A DNA stretch of 64,000 nt from Ciona savignyi (taxonomy: Eukaryota > Chordata > Ascidiacea > Phlebobranchia > Cionidae): contig CH003275.1 of the NCBI GenBank assembly GCA_000149265.1, positions 524,641-588,640 on the forward strand. Reading direction: 5' to 3'. The notes under the pieces were generated by a model. It saw nothing but the letters and a program-made list of their open reading frames with translations. It did not search any database and was not told where the DNA came from. Positions 41,231 to 52,100 of this stretch are shown one piece after another (the stretch's first letter is position 1; every line of letters begins with the position of its first letter). A program made the translations under genes and the position numbers.

Positions 41231-42469
41231 TTACTCCGGCTTTTGAGATGTTGGTATGCTGAGGTCGATATCAAGATGTTTGTATCGGAATCCAACCCCA
41301 GGGGTTTGTGGGATCAGGTATCCAGATTTCTGAACCTTAAAATATAACGAGAAGTCAGGATAGGTTATTAATGTTTATCCTCACCTCGCACACAACGTCC
41401 AGTTAACGGGCTTATTAGTGTGTGTTGTGTGTAAAACTCATTTTCCACTAGATTCAGGCAATATCCGCTAAGTACCTTAGACAAAACTTAGTTTTGATTA
41501 TGCAATCGCTTTCCTAAAAGCGGTGTGATGCACTAATCCACCAAACTACTCAATTGAATTTAGACAATAACAATAAAAAAAAATTAATTTTGATTTTGTA
41601 TTCCTGAAGTTATAACATTGTCACCGGAAGGTATTTTTTAGGATGAAGATGTTACTACTGTTTTAATTCAAATAATTAATAATTTAAGCAATGTTTGGTA
41701 AGTGCCTAGACCAAGGACACAACTGACTTGGTTAGTTCGCATCCACCATGCCAATGAGCTGTCATTTCTAAGATAACAAGCAATGACGAAGAAATACTCC
41801 AATTTTCACCAACTTTTAAATGTATGTTTTCACACAAAGTGAAATTGACCGACAAAGAAAAAAATAACGATAGTATAATTGGAAAGACTGTAAAAGTCAA
41901 CTATAATATGCGCTTACCACATAAGTAGTAGCAACTAGAATGGTCATCCCAATCGCCAACATCACATTTCCATCCAACCCAGTCGGCTTTACTTTCATGA
42001 CTGGGAATTTATTGAAGGACGATGCATTTCTAGCTTGCATTTGTGGAACTGTAAGATCATTTAATTAAATAGTTAATTTTAATTGAGTTCAATTAAGTAA
42101 TGCAAATTAAGTAATTCTTAATTGTGGAATCTAAATCATAAAACAGTTTGAAAGGATTCACAAAAACTAGGAAGGAAAACTGCAAATAAAATTACGATTA
42201 AGGCATTAGGATAAGTGTTATGGTTTTAAGTTGGTTCTGGAGTTGGAATTAGTGTTCAAGGCAGGGGTATAATTAGTTTTCACAGTGTCTCATTTCCATC
42301 CTTTTAGTGTGGCCTGTTAAAATATAACTTTAAAATGTATTCGTTAAGTTCTCAATACAGGTAGGTCTACCATTTAAAATGAATTTATTAGTTAAATTTA
42401 AAACTTCGATTCGTAATAAATTTTGCGCTACTCACCTTTTAATAACCGAAGAAATTGTTTTCCAATCAT
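41231..42469 (-). CDS. Small single-pass membrane protein, possibly COX7B-like (3 exons)
   Basis: Exons on the minus strand: 42469-42436, 42048-41918 and 41335-41231. They keep phase and encode 89 residues. The N terminus (MIGKQFLRLLK) is basic and amphipathic like a mitochondrial presequence. One hydrophobic segment follows, around residues 40-55 (GNVMLAIGMTILVATTYVV), then a polar tail ending SQKPE. The arrangement basic N terminus, GN-x-x-LA at the start of a single helix and a GxGF-like patch after it resembles cytochrome c oxidase subunit 7B (GNAVLASG...TYVATQVG). The match is short and drawn from memory, so the identification is tentative and no symbol is given. Gene structure is better supported than function: three good splice pairs, a polyadenylation signal 65 bases past the stop, and a start codon with A at -3. 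It converges on UBE2K. Confidence 0.7.
41360..41520 (-). mobile_element. tRNA-derived SINE fragment, reverse copy
   Basis: Located in the second intron of the small membrane-protein gene. It contains CCACTAGATTCAGGCAATAT followed by AAGTACCTTAGACAA, as in other reverse copies. Confidence 0.5.
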
Positions 42470-42618
42470 TTTGCTCGAAGTTGAACTTTATTTTCTCAAT
42501 GTCAACACAAACGCTCGCTCACGTACACTTTGATGTACTTTAACCCGAGTCGTCGAAGTAGATTTTGAAAATCAAATACTGTGACGGTTTAATAATTAAA
42601 AAGGACGATATATCATGT

Positions 42619-43320
42619 TTGTAAATATCTTTTCCCTTGAACTTTCATTTTGGTATCGATTTATCTTTCATTTTAACATGACCAGCGCATGAAATGACCA
42701 GGAAGCGATAAGGTTATATAGGAAGCGGTAAGGAATAAAGTTAAGTGTTTAAAACGAAAAAGAATGAGTGGTACTGACGTAATCGCTGTAAACCTATATA
42801 ATTAATGTTAAAGTGAAAAATCAAGGTTATATCTATCAGAGCGACGCTACGAAACAGTACTAATGATCTCCAATCCGTTTCTTGTGACAGCGTGGTAACA
42901 AACAGGTCTTTAAGTAGCAATTTAACTCAACAATGGCGTCCGATTAGATAACCATCAACAGAAGATAAAGGCTATCTTTTTACCGGCCTCAGTTTTGACC
43001 CAGGATGGGCTCGTTGCTAAGACCGTTTTTTGTATGTAAAATATAAGTCTGTATATGTATCGGTCGCGCTGAGCATTCTGCGTTCGGCCACACTACCGTA
43101 CAAGGCTATTTATTGTTTCCAAGCCCGCAACCTTCGAGGAACACCCAGAGTATTGTAGATAGAGCAATCAGCTCAAAAGTTGAAAAATCGAAACCAGTCG
43201 CTTGATTAGTCAATTGTGTACTTGATGTATAAGAATATCTTTTCCCTTGAACTTTCATTTTGGTATCGATTTCTCTTTCATTTTAACATGACCAGCGCAT
43301 GAAATGACCAGGAAGCGATA
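42619..43320. repeat. 510-bp repeat (copy A) inside an 85-bp direct duplication
   Basis: Bases about 42725-43230 are nearly identical to 45130-45640. Copy A is bracketed by two near-identical 85-bp segments, 42622-42708 and 43233-43318, both containing CTTTTCCCTTGAACTTTCAT and GACCAGCGCATGAAATGACC. Near its right end is a tRNA-like stretch (AGATAGAGCAATCAGCTCAA, then GAAAAATCGAAACC), so the element may be a tRNA-containing SINE. Confidence 0.7.
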
Positions 43321-43329
43321 TGACCGGGA

Positions 43330-45125
43330 ACGATATGTAGGGTTTCGTAGGTGTCTGGGAACTTCTGACCAACTGTACTCGTTTTACCGAAAGTTCTTTT
43401 ATTACTGGTAACATTAAAATACAAAGAGTTTAACTAAATCAGGCGGTCCTGTTAGGAGAGGAACGGCATTTAAAGGATTAAGCTCTGTTGATCCCTGGCT
43501 AAGGACTGTAGCTACCACATGTGTTACATAAGATTTACGATCGCACAGCCGGCATTTGCGCTGACAATGCATCATCACTAAAATATTATTGTGAGGTTTA
43601 ATCAGCTGTCGAATAATCTTGTTTATATAAGTTGAATTTACTTTGGCTAGGGAGGCTGGACGCATTAAGAAAGATCTTGTAGATCTTGACCGAGAGTCGA
43701 GATAGCGCGTAGGGAATCACAGATCGCATCAGGTGTTGTAACCGGCTTACCTGGGTGCCTACAAGAAACAATCTAGCGAAATAGGCAGCGACCTGCAACG
43801 GCTCCCTACAGGACTAAGAAACGAGAAAAGGCACGATGGCTGTTAAAACTTGAAATCACAATCAATCTCGGTGTTTTGCCTACGTTGCATTTGTAATTGA
43901 TAACGTTTTAATCTCATTAAAATCCTAACCATTTTATATGGTGGCCCTTTTTAAAGATATTAGCGATTAAAGGTTAGGTACAATGTTTAAATTGCTTGCT
44001 TGCTTGAAGTTGCACAAGTAGGACATTGTGCACGCGTACGAAATAAAAAGGACACAGTAATTTCATCTACGAGGAGAAGGTCGTCCGTTTTTTCTTGCGT
44101 GGCTCCCCCTCCTCAAATTTACTGTTCGAGAGTTGGCGGTGTAATCCTAGAGACCTAGATGAAGATGGCATTCAATAATAAACTAACATGTCACAACCAA
44201 TTTTCATTGATATATTCGGATGCTTGCTGCAATCTTTTGTATTTTTCATTTTCTAGCAACCCTTTTTTGGCTTGCTATTTATTTATCTATTTATTATTAT
44301 TTCTTATTTAGTTACTTTAACATTTTGTTTGTTTTGCTCTTTTGTTTTGTTATTTATGGTGCACTAATGTAGTGCTCCTTTTTCACACTCCTAAATAAGT
44401 AATAAATCAAATGCATTAATGTTATGCAATTTGTGTGTTATAATAACAATATTTAATGTAAATATGCCCCGGTAAGTGTGCTTGAAACTAATAGTGTCGT
44501 CTGACATTAGTGAAATTTCATTTTAGGGGGTTTTTCTTTTTCCACTCTGGATCTTTCTTCTAAAGCCGGCTCCCCCACTGTACTGGTCGCGCTTTACTGC
44601 ACACTCTTCTTCAGGGCTCTAAATCGTTTAGTCTAAATTAAATTTCGATTGCTAAATATTGTTCATTTACCTAGGTTTTGCGGCCGCGTCCGCTATATTC
44701 ATTAATTTATATCCTTTTTTACTGACGTGTTCTAACGACTGTTCGTTTTGCTGTCTTTTCCCGTTCCTGTATCGTGATTATATTCGTTTGCCATTTTTAA
44801 AAACTGGGGCAAAAAATGAATAAACTAAACTAAACTAAATAAAAACGGTTGACCGAGCTTTGAGTATAACTTACTTGTGATAAAATCGGCATATTTTTCT
44901 TGTTTACTTTTGTGTTTATTACATTACGTGTCGCCTTTTTGTATTTTTGTTCTTTTACTATCCAAATTAATTGCCGCATTTTCTCATAGTAAAATCCCAT
45001 TATATATATCCTAGTTTTAATACTTCCGTTAAATATACACCTGGGTAGGCTATCGTTAAATTCACTTTTTATCTCCGCAAACCGTATTTGTGTTAGAACC
45101 AACTTTATAAAAATAATTACAACTG
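43330..45125. other. Spacer with a probable retroelement 3' end
   Basis: The segment 44690-44835 ends in CTAAACTAAACTAAAT repeats. It shares GACGTGTTCTAACGACTG and a T/C-rich stretch with the reverse strand of 59900-60090. This looks like the 3' end of a LINE or SINE with a short repeat tail. No reverse-transcriptase frame is present. The rest shows nothing gene-like. Confidence 0.45.
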
Positions 45126-45129
45126 ACTC

Positions 45130-45640
45130 AACGAACTAGAATAAAGTTAAGTGTTTAAAACGAAAAAGAATGAGTGGTACTGACGTAATCGCTGTAGACC
45201 TATATAATTAATGTTAAAGTGAAAAATCAAGGTTATATCTATCAGAGCGACGCTACGAAACAGTACTAATGATCTCCAATCCGTTTCTTGTGACAGCGTG
45301 GTAACAAACAGGTCTTTAAGTAGCAATTTAACTCAACAATGGCGTCCGATTAGATAACCATCAACAGAAGATAAAGGCTATCTTTTTACCGGCCTCAGTT
45401 TCGACCCAAGATGGGCTCGTTGCTAAGGCCGTTTTTGTATGTAAAATATAAGTCTGTATATGTATCGGTCGCGTTAAGCATTCGGCGTTCGGCCACATTA
45501 TCGTACAAGGCTATCTGTTGTTTCCAAGCCCGCAACCTTCGAGGAACACCCAGTGGTCTTGTAGATAGAGCAATCAGCTCAAAAGTTGAAGAATCGAAAC
45601 CAGTCGCTTGATTAGTCAATTGTGTACTTGATGTATAATA
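45130..45640. repeat. 510-bp repeat (copy B)
   Basis: This copy runs from GAATAAAGTTAAGTGTTTAA to TGTGTACTTGATGTATAA, the same limits as copy A, with few differences. Sharing both ends exactly suggests a full-length mobile element. The 86- and 66-residue frames inside it have no recognised domain. Confidence 0.75.
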
Positions 45641-45962
45641 ATTTGTATACTGCAATAGATGTAATCACCCGATTTAGACTCGATCGATTGCCCGTATTAT
45701 AACGTCTCAACCTCCATACGTTTTTTCACTCGGAGTTTAACCTTACCTTACCATAGATGTAGGCAGCTTCGCAAAGCCATGTCACATTTTAAGCCTGGAA
45801 CCCTACTATTTTAATCAGTCTTTTCAGTAATATATGATCGAATTCAATATCACAACCCAACTATTTCCCCACTGATATATCTAGTTAAATACCTTAACTA
45901 ATTGCGAAAAAGGGAAATCACCTAACTAAATTGAAAATTTGAAGTTAGCAGTTTAAGTTTTC

Positions 45963-46330
45963 GGAAGGTAACTAATCAATCAATCAATCAAACATATTTT
46001 ATTTGTTAAACGCACAGAAAACAAAAGAATAAACAATACGAAAATAAATAACCTGAAGTTTAACAAGGAGACACCGAGAAACCATGCGATTATCAAAGCA
46101 GGTGCCACCTTATAATAAATGTAAATTAAAATATAAAGATAAATAAATAAGAAATAATCAGAATAGCAGTGTGAAAAATTTGTGCAAAAACATTAAAATG
46201 ACAAAAAAAACTTTAACAAAACCCTAAAAAAACAAAACAAACAAAATGCATAATGAATATATAACAGTGATTTACAATGAGTTAAAGAGATCGAAGTGAG
46301 AAAAATCTAAATTAATTAAGTTACAATATT
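45963..46330 (-). repeat. Probable LINE 3' fragment with (TTGA)n tail
   Basis: On the minus strand this A/T-rich segment ends in ATTGATTGATTGATTAGT. Short (TTGA)n-type tails are usual for CR1-like LINE 3' ends. There is no coding part. This assignment rests on the tail alone. Confidence 0.35.
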
Positions 46331-46503
46331 GCTAAGACATTGGACAGTGACGGTATAATATTTAAGTAATATAAGTCAGCAAATATTGATTCTTTAATTG
46401 TTTTTTAAAGGAAAACCATCCTAATTTTTTCAAAGATACAACTAAGTCTGTATTCAAATGACAATTTTAAAACTGCGTTTAACTTTATTTTTCCGTATTC
46501 AGG

Positions 46504-47727
46504 ATGTCAAAATTTCAATTAAATTATAATTTATCATTTGCAGGGGTGTGTGATGTTAGGATTTTTTTATTAAAATTTTTAAAAAACTACAAATTTGTTA
46601 TGGACACTTGTAAGAGCACAAAAAGCTTTGGTTCAGAGTCTGCATTCTTTCAACTAATTCTCAGGACCCCCCTTCTTCTGATGTGTATCATTCAGAACAT
46701 AATCTTCCCTCCAATTTTTATTGTTTTCTTGATCATATTACAACCATTGAGATTAGTGCGCAGCGATTTGTTTTGGTGGACCGAAGGAATAGTTTACGAT
46801 TCGTATCTCGGCATAGTTAGCTCCTGGACGGACCTGGCTGGCCATCGAGTGTTGGAGAGTGGAGATGACATATCAACCCTCACCCACGATGAAGCATTGC
46901 TTCTTGTCAATCATCAAAGTCCAAGTGACATTGGTACTTTGATGAGATGCTTGCATGGGAAAAGTTTTGTTTTTTCACGGGCAATATGGGTCATGGATTG
47001 GGTGTTTCAGTTTTTTAATTTCGGCTGGGTGTCAAAATGCCATGGGGATTTTTTCTTGCTTCAACCGACAGACGCCTTAAAGTTACCAAAATTTATTGTA
47101 GGAGACATATCAAAGTCAAACGCAAACCAGCAAACAAAACTTAGAGCATCAATTCTCAACAGTTTTCAATCAAGGAATCGAAAATGGGTTATAGTTTTTC
47201 CTGAAGGAGGATTCTTGCATAAAAGAAGAAGTGGCAGTCAAAGATACGCTCGTAAAAATAATCTTCCGATTTTAGAACACGTTGCATTACCAAGGGCAGG
47301 GGCGGTTCACTGTGTGTTGGATGCTGTTGGTATCAAGCCTAAGGATAACCACACAGAGCAACAATCCAATGCAATAAAATGGATAATTGATGTCACGATA
47401 GGCTATGATCGACCAATTGGTGTTTTAGAACACATTATGGGACACAATGGACCTCATGTCATCCGTGTTCACTACCGAGTACTACCCGCTTATGATGTCA
47501 TAAAAGCCAACTCAAACGGATTAAACACAACCGACCTCACTGATTGGTTGTTCAATTTGTTTTATAAAAAAGAGAAATTGTTGTCATATTTCTATTCCCA
47601 TGGTTGTTTTCCTACGATCAGTGGCAAGCATGCACCAACCCGTTCCTCACCTATCCGATGTGACCAAATAGTTTTGATACACATCGTCTGTGCCTTCTTT
47701 CTGCTTTTATTGTACTCTATCTTTTGA
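46504..47727 (+). CDS. LPGAT1: LPGAT1-like acyl-CoA:lysophospholipid acyltransferase, single exon
   Basis: This is a membrane acyltransferase of the PlsC/AGPAT family, 407 residues, that re-acylates lysophosphatidylglycerol and related lipids in the endoplasmic reticulum. Two N-terminal hydrophobic segments (around residues 50-80) precede the catalytic NHxxxxD motif (NHQSPSD, residues 136-142), the HGDFF block and FPEGGFLHKRR (from 232) with the substrate-binding FPEGG. Family-specific features are SRNRKW before the FPEGG, KNNLP, and KEKLLSYFYSHGCFP near the end, followed by a C-terminal hydrophobic anchor (LIHIVCAFFLLLLYSIF). These match LPGAT1 better than the glycerol-phosphate AGPATs. The first 32 residues extend beyond vertebrate proteins, so M33 (MDTCKS) is an alternative start. 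The first ATG lies one base after an acceptor-like TATTCAG. No introns occur within the frame. Confidence 0.92.
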   Translation: MSKFQLNYNLSFAGVCDVRIFLLKFLKNYKFVMDTCKSTKSFGSESAFFQLILRTPLLLMCIIQNIIFPPIFIVFLIILQPLRLVRSDLFWWTEGIVYDSYLGIVSSWTDLAGHRVLESGDDISTLTHDEALLLVNHQSPSDIGTLMRCLHGKSFVFSRAIWVMDWVFQFFNFGWVSKCHGDFFLLQPTDALKLPKFIVGDISKSNANQQTKLRASILNSFQSRNRKWVIVFPEGGFLHKRRSGSQRYARKNNLPILEHVALPRAGAVHCVLDAVGIKPKDNHTEQQSNAIKWIIDVTIGYDRPIGVLEHIMGHNGPHVIRVHYRVLPAYDVIKANSNGLNTTDLTDWLFNLFYKKEKLLSYFYSHGCFPTISGKHAPTRSSPIRCDQIVLIHIVCAFFLLLLYSIF

Positions 47728-48960
47728 TATAAAAATGCGGTAATTAATTCACCATGTATAGTTTCAAATCAGTACCAGTAAGGTATTTGGTGCTTGTTTA
47801 TGTGTTCCTCTATAATACTTGTTATGTTATGACTTTTAATGCAAGGAGATTGATTTTCTTGGATCTATGTAAATATCTTTGCTTGCCTTTGTAATTGTAA
47901 ATTGTTCAGCCTAACCAATATTGCCTATTATCTTTTTTCATCTGTAATTATATACTAATAGTTCGGTACCCATACCTTTCACACCTTCTGTATATATTGC
48001 CACATCATTTATAGTGTACATTCTCGAATTCGCTGTACATAGCGTTTAGAGTTTCTTGAAATTATGTTTTAGTATGTATTGGTACATTTAAAATAATGTT
48101 AGCTAATGCATACCGTAGACGTACTGACGCCACCGATGTTTTATTATGTTTGCTGTCACAAAAGTAAATATGACTTTGTTACATTTTTAAGATCATGTTT
48201 TCACTGTCACAAAACCTGCGTCAACGAACCATTCACGTTTGCTTCATCGCCACGCTTTCTAACTCTTTACAATGGAGAGTGTATAACTTTGTTATACAAG
48301 TAATGAATTTGTAATATTGAGTTATTTCAGAAGTTTCATGTTGGTCAGGTGTTTTTGTTTTCTTTGTTTATAATTTGCACTAATTATTGCTTTAAGCGTC
48401 ATTAATTATGACAATTTGCGGCAGCATTTTTATACCGCTAAATCATTTTATTAAAATACAGAACTTTAGGAACTTGGTTTTTAACAGAAGCTTTAGGGTG
48501 TAGGTTATTGGGAATTGAAAAATTCAAATTCCCATTAGCAAAGGTAAGTCTAGGTTTAATAGGCTCCTTTCTACTCACTTTACTAAGTTATATTTTAATT
48601 CTTTATATTTGCTTAATTGCTAACACTGGCAAAAATGTAAAAATATTTTTAAAGTTAGTAGTGTTATTTATTTAATAAGTTGGACAGTTTTAATTTGACC
48701 TGCAAAATATGTAAATAGTCTACAATGTGGTTGTTGTGAAGTAACATGAACATTCATGAGTTAAATAGATTTTTATAATTATGCTTGGTGCACAAATAGA
48801 TGGCTTTGGTGGTTTAGTATTACAGCATGTTGAGTGCGTGGCACATCTGGATGTGTAAGGGATTTTAAAGATCGATTTGTTTATATGAATATGGCAAGGA
48901 CCTAAAAAGCCTTGCACGGGTGAAATTAAAACATTTTGTTTGTCCTGTTACATGTATCTA
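47728..48960. other. LPGAT1 3' region and spacer
   Basis: AT-rich sequence without a convincing second gene. The 65-residue frames at 48106 (+) and 48720 (-) lack domains and splice context. Confidence 0.45.
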
Positions 48961-48984
48961 ACTATCTACACAGACTACACATAT

Positions 48985-49110
48985 TTGATCGAAACTTACG
49001 AACTTGATTATTAAAACGTTGCAATAGCTATTGTAACCTGATGTTGAATGCAAGGTATTTTATGAATTGCTCATCTTATAATTTTCGTTGTGTTTCTCTA
49101 TTTACAGAGA
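48985..49110 (+). mobile_element. Partial tRNA-derived SINE upstream of WLS
   Basis: Only the 3' half is present: GTTGCAATAGCTATTGTAAC, CTGATGTTGAATGCAAGG, then TTTACAGAGATAAAACATG. Confidence 0.5.
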
Positions 49111-49185
49111 TAAAACATGAAAATCACATTTTTGCGAAATAAAAATCTATTAAATATTGTGTCATTTTTAGGTTGGAGCTAAGTA

Positions 49186-52100
49186 ATGGCGGGGACAGTG
49201 TTGGAAAACTTGTCAACAAAAAAGCTACTATTGATGGTGTTTGGCCTCGTATGCCTCCTTATCGGGTTCATTCTGCTTGGAGCAATATATGGTGGGTTGG
49301 TCTGAATCCTGGAAGTTAATAAGTTAATTAATATCAGTCATATTCACATCCTTCCAAGCACAGGAACTGACGAAAGGATAAAATGTGGAAAATCTTTAAT
49401 TCTCTAGCAATTCTTAACCTAACCCGTCCTAATGGAGTTTAAATCTGCAGGATTGCTGGATTTGCATTAATAGATTAATGGCAAATCCACCATAATGGCG
49501 TTGTGGTTTACAGAGAATTTTTATTTGATGGGTGATTTCTAGGGCTGCGAATTAACGGTTAACTCTTTCACTCCCGGCCAAATGCATTAATTTAAACATG
49601 CTGTCCCGCAGTGTTTTTTACAATTTTTGGTCATTTTCAAATTAGCACAGTTTTTCTCAAATTTATGCTATGATTTAATATTTAGTATGGTTGGAAAGAT
49701 AATTTATCCCTCTTTTAAACAAACCGCACACCTAGAATCTACCTCCAATAAAGAATATATTATGTAAACTTTAGTGAACACCACTTTTTATGTAAAGAAA
49801 ATTCTGCTCGACTTTGAAAATTTTGAGGTGCACTGACAAACGAAATACTCACTAATTATTGGTATGCCCAAATGATATGAAAATTGGAATGTAGATTGTC
49901 TAATAGTTTTTGTACTCAGGAAAATTTGAACTGTATTTGTATCTTCAGTAGTTTTTTTACTATTCCTAATTGAAATTTTCCTTTATTCTAACTATATTAT
50001 GAAAAATTGAACCAAAACGCATTGAAGTTTTTAGTTTTGTAGAACTAAAATAGTAAAAAGTATAAATAAGAACAGTGAAGGAAGTGTAAAAAGGGCATAC
50101 AAAAGCAAACAAACACAAATACTATATCCAATATTCTTCAAAGCAGGGAACACCGAACTAGCTAGTCTCGCAGCCTTTTTCTTTATCATGCGCTCAGCAG
50201 GCCCAGCTGGATTCATGCTTTGGTGAACACGAAGCATAAACGCCTGCTGCGAAAACGTCACCAAACGCTCTCCTTTTTTTCTCAACGGCACGAAATTCAC
50301 AGAGAATGTAAAGAAAGACTTCCTTGACAAAAAGAGCTTCTCCGCAAGTTAACGCGACTCCTATTGGCTGAGTTATTCACTTGTAAATTCGTGTAAAATC
50401 GATAGAAATAAGAGGCGAAGCCTTGAAAAAGAAAGGCTATCACTCCTCGCATTTTTAATATTTCTCCACGAAAATTACAGAGAATAAAATATAGGGTTTC
50501 CTTGATCGAATGAGCCATAGCTGAGGTCTCTACCATTACGCATTGCGGAGAAATCGTTTTTTAGATTTGCATCCATTTATGTACAGGCGGGATACCATGT
50601 TTTCCCACCAAGGGAGACGGAAAGAGTTAATTTAAAAAACGGTAAACTGATGTAAAAATAATCGGTTAACCGTTAACCGATTTTCTTTAAACTACCATCA
50701 AATCGGCACCGTTTTTGGCCAAAAAAGTTCAGGCAGCCGTAAAGGGCAGCAAAGAAATAACGCGCGTGATTACCGGCATTATCAGGTCTTATTTATGTGT
50801 TACTTTATAGTTTTTAAACGTCACCTTAAGACACATAGTATAACTTTGATTGTAATGCGTAATATTGAGTTAAAAATCAAACAATCAGCGTCTGAATGGT
50901 TGCTTATATTATGTTAACAATCAAACAATCGACGTGTGAATGGTGCGTATATTACGTTGACAATCAAACAATCGACGTGTGAATGGTTGCTTATATTAGG
51001 TAATAATGAAACAATCAACATGTGAATGGAGTTCTGTATATTTGAAGATTATTAAAACGCAATTACGCCCAATTAAATGTGGGCGGTAAAGTAACGTTAA
51101 AAAACGGTTAAACGGTTAAAATTTGACGTGACGGGTTAACCGTTAATTTTTCGCAGCCCTAGTGATTTCTCATGTGATGCTCAAAAAGTTTCTGTTAACA
51201 AGGATTTGCACAATAAATACAAGAATACTTCATACCATAATATACTCAATACACATCAGAATATTATCACAAGTTACATATTTAATTATAAAACTGAAGA
51301 TATTGCTTAAGTGTTGTCTTCCCAGTTCTTCCCATATAAAACAAATAAAACTACAAATACTTAGGGCATTGCATCAGTGAACTCATTAACTGATTTTGTT
51401 TACTGATTTAGTTTACTTAAAATCAAGAAATTGTGAATCAATTTGTGAGAAAACTACACAAATTAAAAAGATTCAGTGTTTGGAGATTCAACATATTTTA
51501 AATTGACATCCAATCAAATATAACTTGTAAACTTGAATCATGGAAACTTCACTTAGTTTGAAATCCTTAGAAAACATTAATATAAGGACATCGTCTAAAT
51601 TACAACCCAGATAAAGTTCGCTTTTAACACCCTTTAATATATTGATCATTTCCACGTAAAGGTAATGACGTCCTAATAAATCACCAGTTACTCATATCCC
51701 GTATTTCATAATTATAACCATGTAGTCTATATCTTCCTGAACAGACCTTGCTCAGTTGAACATGGTCTGGACAACTTGCTATGTGAATGTGAATCTTTAA
51801 TTAAGTTGCAAGACTTTATAAGGAACCAAAAATATCACATAATCACCATTGTTACTTCACAGCACCCAAACCTTCCATGGTGATCCAGCAACAAGCCAAA
51901 CCATGCATTGTTGACAAACAAAACCCTTTCACCCTACCTGACAAGTGCACTGAGGCGGTAAGTTTTATATTGTTTTCGTGTTTTAGAATAATATTGTTTT
52001 TGTATTTTAAAATATTTTTGTTTCTATAGTAGAAATTTGGTCAACACTACACATCAATTTATTTTGAGAATTGTAGGAATTTGTTCGCATAAAACTGTCG

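Noticed and set aside
50031-50536. Reverse-strand frames inside the TTAA element as a transposase
   Set aside because: At 99 and 79 residues they are too short, and no catalytic Asp motif or zinc-binding C terminus of piggyBac was recognisable.
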